Below are positions 1 through 6,900 of a DNA stretch of 9,149 bases, in pieces. The stretch is from an uncultured bacterium (GTDB taxonomy: Bacteria > Bacillota > Clostridia > Oscillospirales > Acutalibacteraceae). The position numbers and the translations under genes are program-made. The stretch spans positions 1 to 9,149 of the forward strand of contig CAJMOH010000075.1 in NCBI GenBank assembly GCA_905215055.1. Direction: 5' to 3'. The first letter of the stretch is position 1, and each line of letters opens with the position of its first letter. Below the pieces are notes generated by a model. It was not told the origin of the DNA and did no database searches. It saw nothing but the letters and a program-made list of their open reading frames with translations.

Positions 1-974
1 GCGATGCGCAGCTGGGTCAGGCCTTTGTTGGAAATATACTCGCCAAAGGTATTGGTAAGGCTCTCGGGCTTGTAGGCCACTTCCACATTGGGCATGGTGG
101 CGTCGTACTGGGTCATGCACACATAGCAGAGGGGGAAGAAACCCTTCTTCCGCTCAAAACCGGTGAAATCGGGGTCCACCAGGGTGCGGGTGATTTCCCT
201 GGCCCGGTCGGGGCGGAAGTTGTAGAAGATGACGCTGTCACCCTCGCTAATGGGCTCGGCGCCCTTGACAACCGTGGGCACCACAAACTCGTCAGTGACT
301 TCCTTGTCGTAGGAGTTCTGCATAGCGCACAGGGGGCAGTCGGCCTGCTCGCCCTCGCCGTAGACCATGGCGGCATAGGCCTTCTCCACACGCTCCCAGC
401 GGTTGTCCCGGTCCATGGCGTAGTAGCGGCCCATGACGGTGGCAATCTTGCCCACGCCGATCTCCTCCAGCTTGTCCATCAGCTCTTTTACATAGTCCTT
501 GCCGCTGCTGGGAGGCACGTCCCGGCCGTCCATAAAGCAGTGGACAAACACCTTTTCCACGCCCAGCTTCTTAGCCATCTCCAGCAGAGCGTACAGGTGG
601 GTGTTGTGGCTGTGGACGCCGCCGTCGGACAGCAGGCCCATAAAGTGGAGAGCCTTGCCGTTGTCCTTGGCATTGTTCATGGCCTTCAGAAGAGCCTGGT
701 TTTTCTCCATGTCCCCGTCCTGGGCAGACTTGGTGATACGGGTCAGCTCCTGGTAGACAATGCGGCCGGCGCCGATGTTGGTGTGGCCCACCTCGCTGTT
801 GCCCATCTGGCCGTCAGGCAGGCCCACGTCCATGCCGGAGGCCCCAATCTGGGTGTGGGGGTTCTCGGCGAAGATCTTGTCCATGTTGGGATGCTTCGCC
901 GCGGCAATGGCGTTGCCCTCGGTGGGGGCGATGCCAAAGCCGTCGAGTATCATCAAAACTAAGGGTTTTTTCAT
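1..974 (-). CDS. gpmI: 2,3-bisphosphoglycerate-independent phosphoglycerate mutase, N-terminal 324 residues (partial)
   Basis: This cytosolic glycolytic enzyme interconverts 3-phosphoglycerate and 2-phosphoglycerate through a phosphoserine intermediate and normally needs two Mn ions. The frame opens with MKKPLVLMILDGFG, where Asp11 is the expected metal ligand. It continues with LPDGQMGNSEVGH at residues 52-64, in which Ser60 is the expected phosphorylated nucleophile. GGVHSH (118-123), DGRD (149-152) and YNFRPDR (251-257) are further family motifs. The reading frame is still open at the left edge; family members are about 510 residues, so roughly 63% is present. The start is ATG at 974-972, preceded by AAAGGAG with 9-10 bases of spacing. 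One oddity is a CPLC motif at residues 213-216, in a surface region just before the conserved YDKEVTDEF stretch, where I would not expect paired cysteines. A long structured leader precedes the gene. The family assignment is very secure. Confidence 0.97.
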   Translation of the reverse strand, partial: MKKPLVLMILDGFGIAPTEGNAIAAAKHPNMDKIFAENPHTQIGASGMDVGLPDGQMGNSEVGHTNIGAGRIVYQELTRITKSAQDGDMEKNQALLKAMNNAKDNGKALHFMGLLSDGGVHSHNTHLYALLEMAKKLGVEKVFVHCFMDGRDVPPSSGKDYVKELMDKLEEIGVGKIATVMGRYYAMDRDNRWERVEKAYAAMVYGEGEQADCPLCAMQNSYDKEVTDEFVVPTVVKGAEPISEGDSVIFYNFRPDRAREITRTLVDPDFTGFERKKGFFPLCYVCMTQYDATMPNVEVAYKPESLTNTFGEYISNKGLTQLRI

Positions 975-992
975 GAATGATTTCTCCTTTCC

Positions 993-1016
993 CGGCCTTC
1001 CCTGAAGGGAAGGCCG
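993..1016 (-). promoter_or_regulatory. Perfect hairpin abutting the gpmI ribosome binding site
   Basis: The arms CGGCCTTCCC and GGGAAGGCCG form a perfect 10-bp GC-rich stem with a 4-base loop. On the gpmI mRNA the stem ends two bases before the AAAGGAG Shine-Dalgarno (984-990). No T-tract follows, so it is not an intrinsic terminator. Inference: it could protect the mRNA 5' side or modulate initiation, or simply be part of the hairpin cluster that continues to 1078. Confidence 0.6.
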
Positions 1017-1023
1017 TCAAAGA

Positions 1024-1049
1024 ACAAGTCTTTCTCAAGAAAGACTTGT
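1024..1049. repeat. Perfect 12-bp inverted repeat (second leader hairpin)
   Basis: ACAAGTCTTTCT and AGAAAGACTTGT are exact reverse complements separated by 2 bases, so the hairpin would close with a 4-base loop. It is the middle of three hairpins within 86 bases upstream of gpmI. Neither strand has a following T-tract. Its core is a near copy of the core of the next hairpin. Confidence 0.65.
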
Positions 1050-1054
1050 CTCTC

Positions 1055-1078
1055 CCGACTTTCTTTCGAGAAAGTCGG
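1055..1078. repeat. Perfect 10-bp inverted repeat with TTCG loop (third leader hairpin)
   Basis: CCGACTTTCT and AGAAAGTCGG flank the loop TTCG (read on the plus strand). The arms share the CTTTCT/AGAAAG core with the neighbouring hairpin at 1024-1049, which suggests that the two arose from one another or belong to one element family. There is no T-tract. Confidence 0.65.
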
Positions 1079-1094
1079 CCAAAGAACTTTACTT

Positions 1095-1152
1095 CGCGCA
1101 CGCCGCTCTGTGGCGGCGAAGCTCGGTGAGAACCGTTCACCAGCGGCCCGCG
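1095..1152. repeat. 58-bp palindrome-rich direct repeat, copy 1
   Basis: This 58-base unit recurs at 1178-1235 with only two substitutions (1123 t to c and 1133 c to t in the second copy). It contains an internal hairpin (CGCCGC, 6-base loop, GCGGCG at 1101-1118) and a second dyad (GGTGA and TCACC arms at 1125-1141). It begins with CGCGCAC and ends with GGCCCGCG. No open frame of recognisable protein runs through it. It resembles bacterial intergenic palindromic repeats in style; I cannot assign it to a named family. Confidence 0.8.
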
Positions 1153-1153
1153 T

Positions 1154-1170
1154 TCCAGCGTGACGCTGGA
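1154..1170. repeat. Small perfect hairpin between the two 58-bp repeats
   Basis: TCCAGCG and CGCTGGA flank a TGA loop. This 7-bp hairpin sits in the 25-base spacer between the two long repeat copies. Its CGCTGG arm could alternatively pair with CCAGCG at 1140-1145 inside copy 1, so two mutually exclusive foldings are possible. Confidence 0.5.
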
Positions 1171-1177
1171 CCCAAGC

Positions 1178-1235
1178 CGCGCACGCCGCTCTGTGGCGGC
1201 GAAGCCCGGTGAGAATCGTTCACCAGCGGCCCGCG
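1178..1235. repeat. 58-bp palindrome-rich direct repeat, copy 2
   Basis: This is the second copy of the unit at 1095-1152, offset by 83 bases, with 56 of 58 positions identical. The bases directly after it (CGCTGG ending at 1239) add a further 6-bp hairpin, CCAGCG with CGCTGG at 1223-1239, which copy 1 lacks in that form. It lies only 32 bases beyond the stop codon of the zinc-ribbon gene in that gene's direction of transcription. Confidence 0.8.
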
Positions 1236-1267
1236 CTGGTAGCTAGCTTATGGGGAGGTTGAAAGAA

Positions 1268-1492
1268 TCACCCCTCCTGGCTGGGCTTGCCGCCGTAATC
1301 CAGGACGATTTTCTTGCAGTCCCTGCAAAGCCAGCCGGGGAAGGAACAAGAGCTGAACAGCTTGTTGTCCAGCAGGATCTCGCCGTCCTTGGGCATCAGG
1401 GTCAAAGAATGGGGCTTTTTCACCCAGGCCGCCCGCTGGTTGGTCTGTACAAAGCCCGGTTCCATCTCTTTGCCGCAAACAGGGCAGTTCAT
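1268..1492 (-). CDS. Small CXXC zinc-ribbon protein (DUF6487-like), 74 aa
   Basis: The protein has two CXXC knuckles, CPVC at residues 3-6 and CRDC at 56-59, separated by a beta-rich middle section. This is the pattern of a single four-cysteine zinc ribbon. The N-terminal MNCPVCGKEME, the C-terminal CRDCKKIVLDYG and the overall length match the small clostridial family I know as DUF6487 (recognition from memory, not a search). The start is ATG at 1492-1490, preceded by an excellent AGGAGG with 7-base spacing. The frame is open 29 codons further upstream, but that stretch runs through the tpiA stem-loop element and is not part of the protein. Its function is unknown; no membrane segment or signal peptide is visible. 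It sits between tpiA and gpmI, with palindromic non-coding DNA on both sides. No clear promoter of its own was found. Confidence 0.88.
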   Translation of the reverse strand: MNCPVCGKEMEPGFVQTNQRAAWVKKPHSLTLMPKDGEILLDNKLFSSCSFPGWLCRDCKKIVLDYGGKPSQEG

Positions 1493-1542
1493 GGAGTAGC
1501 CTCCTAACAACATGTTTTCCAAAAAGTTAATGAAACGCAGAG

Positions 1543-1608
1543 AGAAAAACATGGTTCTGCGGCTTGCCGCAGAATGCAAGCCGGAGTTTGGCTTGCAGAT
1601 GTTTTTCT
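1543..1608 (-). terminator. Two stem-loops enclosed by an inverted repeat; likely bidirectional terminator after tpiA
   Basis: Two hairpins lie back to back: TTCTGCGGC with GCCGCAGAA (1555-1574), and TGCAAGCC with GGCTTGCA (1575-1597). Both are enclosed by a perfect 10-base inverted repeat, AGAAAAACAT (1543-1552) and ATGTTTTTCT (1599-1608). Together they can form a three-way junction with almost no unpaired bases. On the minus strand the GC-rich hairpin is followed after five bases by TTTTTCT; on the plus strand the other hairpin is followed after four bases by TTTTTCTTT. Either orientation therefore has the hairpin-plus-T-tract form of an intrinsic terminator. It would end tpiA transcripts before the zinc-ribbon gene, although the T-tract is weak and partial read-through is plausible. 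Confidence 0.6.
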
Positions 1609-1610
1609 TT

Positions 1611-1628
1611 GTAAACTGCGCAAGCAGT

Positions 1629-1632
<4 letters not shown>
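1611..1632. repeat. 9-bp hairpin overlapping the tpiA stop codon
   Basis: GTAAACTGC and GCAGTTTAC are exact reverse complements around a 4-base loop (GCAA on plus, TTGC on minus). The tpiA TAA stop lies inside the upstream arm on the mRNA. What follows on the minus strand is A-rich rather than T-rich, so this hairpin alone is not a terminator. It precedes the element at 1543-1608 and may act with it to protect the tpiA 3' end. Confidence 0.55.
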
Positions 1633-2393
<761 letters not shown>

Positions 2394-2409
2394 GAGAATT
2401 CTCTCCTTC

Positions 2410-2438
2410 TGTATAGTATGTGATAGAATGTTTATCAA
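2410..2438 (-). promoter_or_regulatory. Possible tpiA promoter overlapping the pgk terminator T-tract
   Basis: On the minus strand TTGATA (2433-2438) and TATACA (2410-2415) are separated by exactly 17 bases, matching SigA -35 and -10 boxes at 5 of 6 and 4 of 6 positions. The -35 box uses the last two Ts of the pgk terminator tract. The predicted start of transcription would lie very close to the tpiA ribosome binding site, leaving a leader of only about 10-15 bases. This makes the call tentative. Confidence 0.35.
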
Positions 2439-2466
2439 AAATGCGGCGGCTGGGGGCCGCCGCATT
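2433..2466 (-). terminator. Intrinsic terminator after pgk
   Basis: AATGCGGCGGC and GCCGCCGCATT form a perfect 11-bp stem with a 5-base loop (2440-2466). On the minus strand it is followed directly by a T-run (…CATTTTTGAT). It begins 14 bases after the pgk stop codon. It should end most pgk transcripts and thereby uncouple pgk from tpiA levels. Confidence 0.85.
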
Positions 2467-2480
2467 CTCAGCGCAGTAAT

Positions 2481-3692
2481 TTATTTGTCGGCAATGCAGG
2501 CAATGCCGGGCAGAACCTTGCCCTCCAGATACTCCAGAGAGGCGCCGCCGCCGGTGGAGATGTGGGTGATCTTGTCGGCGTAGCCCAGCTGCATCACAGC
2601 CGCGGCAGAGTCGCCGCCGCCGATGATGGTGGTGGCATCGGTCTCGGCCAGGGCCTTGGCCACGGCGCGGGTGCCCTCAGCCAGCACGGGGTTCTCGAAC
2701 ACGCCCATAGGTCCGTTCCAAACCACGGTCTTGGCGGACTTTACAGCCTCGGCAAACAGCTCGCGGGTCTTGGGGCCAATATCCAGGCCCATCTTGTCCG
2801 CGGGGATCTTATCGGAATCCACAACCTCAGTGGCGATCTCGGCGTCGATAGGCTCCGGGAACGCGGTGGCAATGACGGTGTCCACAGGCAGAAGCAGCTT
2901 TACGCCCTTCTCCTCGGCCTGCTTGAGCATGTTCTGGCAATACTCAATCTTTTCGTCGTCCACCAGAGAGGTGCCAACCTCCTTGCCCTGGGCCTTCAGG
3001 AAAGTGTAAGCCATGCCGCCGCCGATGATCAAGGTGTCCACCTTGGTCAGCAGGTTCTCAATGACGCTCAGCTTGTCCGCCACCTTGGCGCCGCCCAGAA
3101 TGGCCACGAAGGGACGCACGGGGTTCTCCACGGCGTTGCCCAGGAACTCAATCTCCTTGCTCATCAAATAGCCCACAGCGGTGTCCTTGATGTGGTCGGT
3201 AACGCCGGCAGTGGAGCAGTGCGCCCGGTGAGCGGAGCCGAAAGCGTCGTTTACATACACGTCAGCAAGGCTGGCCAGCTCGCTGGAGAAGGGCTCCAGG
3301 TTCTTGGTTTCCTCCTTGCGGAAACGGGTGTTTTGCAGCACCACCACGTCGCCGTCTTTCATAGCGGCAACAGCGGCCTTGGCGTTTTCGCCAACCACGT
3401 TGTCGTCATCGGCAAAGACCACGGGCTGCCCCAGCAGTTCCGAGAGGCGGACAGCGCAGGGGGCCAGGCTGAATTTTGCCTCGGGGCCGTTCTTCGGCTT
3501 GCCCAGATGGCTGCACAGGATCACCTTGCCGCCGTCGGCCACCAGCTTCTTGATGGTGGGCAAAGCTGCCACAATGCGGTTGTCGTTGGTGATGACGCCG
3601 TCCTTCATGGGGACGTTGAAGTCAACACGGACCAGCACCCGCTTGCCTTTTACGTCGATGTCGTCAATAGTCTTTTTGCTGAGAAAGCTCAT
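2481..3692 (-). CDS. pgk: Phosphoglycerate kinase, 403 aa
   Basis: This enzyme transfers the acyl phosphate of 1,3-bisphosphoglycerate to ADP, the first ATP-yielding step of glycolysis, as a monomeric two-domain cytosolic enzyme. Family motifs run in order: RVLVRVDFNVP (18-28), DNRI (37-40), SHLGKPK (61-67), NTRF (121-124), NDAFGSAHRAH (148-158), ILGGAKVADK (198-207, with the nucleotide-binding lysines), WNGPMGVFE (325-333), IIGGGDS (356-362) and STGGGASLE (379-387). Length is normal and no key residue is missing. The start is ATG at 3692-3690, preceded by AAAGGAG with 10-base spacing. It has its own strong promoter and terminator, so it is likely a monocistronic, highly expressed unit. The usual upstream partner gap is not present; an ABC permease lies there instead. 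Confidence 0.98.
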   Translation of the reverse strand: MSFLSKKTIDDIDVKGKRVLVRVDFNVPMKDGVITNDNRIVAALPTIKKLVADGGKVILCSHLGKPKNGPEAKFSLAPCAVRLSELLGQPVVFADDDNVVGENAKAAVAAMKDGDVVVLQNTRFRKEETKNLEPFSSELASLADVYVNDAFGSAHRAHCSTAGVTDHIKDTAVGYLMSKEIEFLGNAVENPVRPFVAILGGAKVADKLSVIENLLTKVDTLIIGGGMAYTFLKAQGKEVGTSLVDDEKIEYCQNMLKQAEEKGVKLLLPVDTVIATAFPEPIDAEIATEVVDSDKIPADKMGLDIGPKTRELFAEAVKSAKTVVWNGPMGVFENPVLAEGTRAVAKALAETDATTIIGGGDSAAAVMQLGYADKITHISTGGGASLEYLEGKVLPGIACIADK

Positions 3693-3755
3693 GTTCAGTG
3701 CACTCCTTTAATCGGTTTGGATGATTGTGAAAGTTTGCACAAATTTCCAACACTC

Positions 3756-3784
3756 ATTGTACCCCAGATCCCCGGCCTTTTCAA
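3756..3784 (-). promoter_or_regulatory. Strong SigA-type promoter for pgk
   Basis: On the minus strand TTGAAA (3779-3784) and TACAAT (3756-3761) are spaced by exactly 17 bases, each matching the housekeeping consensus at 5 of 6 positions. Directly upstream (about 3786-3815) are phased A and T runs (TTTTTTAC, GAAAAAC, GAAAAAAT) that look like an UP element. Transcription should start near 3749, giving a leader of about 57 bases to the pgk ATG. Confidence 0.8.
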
Positions 3785-3836
3785 GTAAAAAACCTGTGTT
3801 TTTCATATTTTTTCTGCCTGCGGGGAGTTTCCGCCT

Positions 3837-3872
3837 GCAAAAAGAGCCGCCGCATTCCTTGCGGCAGCTCTT
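3837..3872 (-). terminator. Intrinsic terminator after the ABC permease gene
   Basis: The two 13-base arms (3842-3854 and 3860-3872) pair throughout, with one position that is a G-U wobble on the minus-strand RNA and a C-A mismatch on the plus strand. They enclose a 5-base loop. On the minus strand the stem is followed by CTTTTTG. The better pairing on the minus strand supports termination of the ABC operon, which ends 39 bases earlier. It separates the transporter genes from pgk. Confidence 0.85.
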
Positions 3873-3911
3873 AGGCAAGGTGTACTTTTCCAAGCGCGCG
3901 GAGGGAAGGAC

Positions 3912-6900
3912 TTATTCCGGCGCCTTCATGCTCTCCACCATGCTGATTTTTTTCAGCTTGTGGTGCATCACCAGGTTGACCAGCACACTGAACAGAATGG
4001 TGAGCAGGGCACTGTACACATAGCTGGGCCAGTAAACCGCCCGGCCAAACATAATCATGTCAATTTCCGCCGTGCGTATGACAAACTGGTGCAGCGCCAT
4101 GCCCAGCAGCAGTCCCGCCGCTGTGCCGATCAGGGTCAGCAGGGCGGTCTCCCGGTAAATATAGGCGGAGACCTCCCCGTCGTAGAAGCCCAGCACCTTG
4201 ATGGTGGCAAGCTCCTTCTCCCGCTCGGTGATGTTGATGTTGGTCAGATTGTACAGCACCACAAAGGCCAAGGCCCCAGCGGAGATGATCAGCACCACCA
4301 CAATGGAGTTGATGCTTTGAATGCTGTTGTTAAAGCTTTCTGACAGAGTGTTGGTAAATTGGGCGGTTACCACGTCCCGGCATTGAAGCAGCTGGGTACC
4401 CAGGGCTTCCTCCTGTTCGGCGGTGATGTCCTGGGGCAGCTTGCACAGCAGGGAGTTGACCTCCATCTCCTGGCCAAAGGCGTCCTGATAAGTTTGGGGG
4501 GAGATGTAGATGTAGTGGTAGACATAGTTTTCGCAGATATCGGTAAGGGTCAGCTGGGCCTGCTCGCCGTCGGCGTTTTCCAGAGTGATGGTGTCGCCCA
4601 CCTTCCAGCCCTGACGTTCGCAGAGCTTTTCCGTGACAATCACCGAAGACTGGTCAAAGGTGACCTCCTGCTCGTTGGTCCGGTGGCGGAACTGGAAGTA
4701 TTCCGGCATGGATTCCACTTCCTGGGGGACAAGAAGCACCACGCTGTCCGCGGGCTTTCCGTCGGCGGGAACCACGTCCACCTCCTGCTGCATGGCGGGA
4801 AGGGAGTCTGTGATCTGCGTGCTGTCCGCCAAAATGCTTTGCAGGTCCCGGCCCTCCAGAGCGCTGGAATCCGCCAGGCCCAATGTGAGCTGGTACTGGT
4901 TCAGCTCATCATATTGCAGGGACACAATGTCCGAGACAGAGTCCCGCACGCCAAAGCCGGTGACCAGCAGGGCCGTGCATCCGGCAATGCCCACCACCGT
5001 CATGAAGAAACGCTTTTTGTACCGGAACAGGTTTCGAGCCGTGACCTTGCTGGTGAACTTCAGCCGGCTCCACACCGGCGTGATGTACTCCAGAAAAATC
5101 CGCTTGCCGGCCTTGGGGGCCTTAGGCAGCATCAGCTGAGCGGCCACCTCCCGCATTTCCGAGGCGCAGGCCCACAGCGTCACCGCCAAGGTACACAGAA
5201 TCATGGACAGCGAGGCCACCAGAGAGAAGGGGACGTTAAAGGGCGTCAGAATCTCCGGCACGTCATACATGATGTTGTAGGCGTCAATGATGATATAGGG
5301 GAACAGCCGGCAGCCTATTGCCAGACCGATGACGCTGCCCGCAATGCTGGCAATGGCGGCGTAGATCAGGTATTTGGCGGCGATTTTCGGTGTGGAGTAG
5401 CCCAGGGCCTTCAGGGTGCCCACCTGCTGACGCTCCTCCTCCACCATGCGGGTCATGGTGGTCAAGGCCACCAAAGCCGCCACCAGGAAGAAGAACAGGG
5501 GGAACACCGTGGCAATGGCGGCAATCTTGTCGGCGTTGGAGTCATAGCTGGAAAAGCTGGTGTTGTCGGACCGGGTGTAGACGTACCACTGGCCTTCTTC
5601 AATCTCTCGGATTTTGCTTTCCGCGTCTGCCAGCTCCTCCTCCGCGTCGGCAAACTGCTGCTGGGCCTCCGCGTAGCCCTCGTTGTAGTCAGTCCAGCCG
5701 CTTTCAAGCTCCTGACGGCCCTCCTCCAGCTGCACAAGTCCCTCGTCGTACTGGGTCTGGGCGTCGTTCAGTTGGGCCTCAGCGCTGGCGAATTCCGCCT
5801 GGGCTGTTTGGATGCTCTGCTGGAGCTGGGTCGAGCTGGCGTCCAGCTGAGCCTTGCTGTTGTTCAAAGTCACCTGCTGATCCTGCAAGGCCTTTCTCTG
5901 GGTGTTCAGCTGCTCCTGATTGGCGTCCAGCTGGGCCTTGCCTGCCTGCCACTGAGCCAGCCCCTGCCGGTACTGGGCGTCGCCTTCCTCCCAGGCTGCC
6001 AAAGCGGAGGCGGTGTCCGTTCCCTGAGCGGCCAGGGCGTTCAGCCCTTCCTTCAGGGCGGCAAACTGCTGGGCCGCTTCGGGAGCCGCCTGCTCCAGCT
6101 GGGCGATCAGGGCCAGCGCCCCCGCGTCGGAGGTGTCGCCGGCAGAGATTCCCAGGGCCTCCGCCGCCTGGAACAGAGCCGCTTTTCCCTGGGTTAAGCT
6201 GTCCAGCTGGGCTTTTGTGGCGTCCAGCTGAGCCTTGGTGTCGTTGAGGGTCTGCTCCGTCTCCGCCAGCTCCGCGTAGCCGCTGTCCAGCTGCTTCTGG
6301 GCGGACTCAATCTGGGCCAGGCCGCTGTCCAGTTGGGCCTGCCCGTCATTGATCTGGGCGTAGCCGTTGTTGATCTCCTGCTGGGCCGAGGCGATCTGGC
6401 TGTTAAAGCTTTCCTTCTGCTGGTTCAGTTCTGCCCAGCCGCTTTCAATCTCCGCCTTGGCATCCTCCAGCTGCTGCTGGCTGTCGGCAAGCTCCGCCTC
6501 GCCGTCCTCCAGCTTCTGCTTGGCGTCTGCCAGCTCCTGCTCGGCGTCAGCGCGTTCTGTCTCATATTCCGTCCGGGCGTCGTCCAGCTCGGCCTGAGCG
6601 TCTCCCACCAGCGTTTCATAGCGGATTTGAGACCGCTCCTCCCCCAGAGGATCCAGCGCGTCGGTGACAGCGGCCACTACGTCCTGATATTCCTGGGAGA
6701 AGGAGTCCAGCGCCGCTGTGTCCGCCACCGACAGATAAAACCCGGTGTAATACTCCATGTCAAAGCTTTCCGGCACCGTGTAGGCCAGCAGGTTCAGGGA
6801 GCCGCTGCCGGCAGTGGTGCTCTCGTTTTCCATAGAGAGATAGACGGCGCTTTTCACGGTGCCCACCACGGTGAATTCTTGGGCCAATCCCTCCACGGGG

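Noticed and set aside
814..1140. A 108-codon minus-strand frame across the gpmI leader
   Set aside because: It is translated from the hairpin and 58-bp repeat region and enters gpmI in the wrong frame; no ribosome binding site or protein-like composition supports it.
1095..1235. A short CRISPR-like array
   Set aside because: There are only two copies, the 58-base unit is longer than CRISPR repeats, the single spacer is itself palindromic, and no cas gene is nearby.
2562..3788. A 408-codon open frame on the plus strand
   Set aside because: It is fully antisense to pgk, whose motifs are complete. The His/Gly/Val-rich translation has no recognisable domain, and the frame runs through the pgk promoter.
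4359..6197. A 612-codon open frame on the plus strand
   Set aside because: It is antisense to the permease gene. Its low-complexity Leu/Gly/Gln composition is what the complement of the repetitive coiled-coil codons gives, and the minus-strand frame has clear domains.
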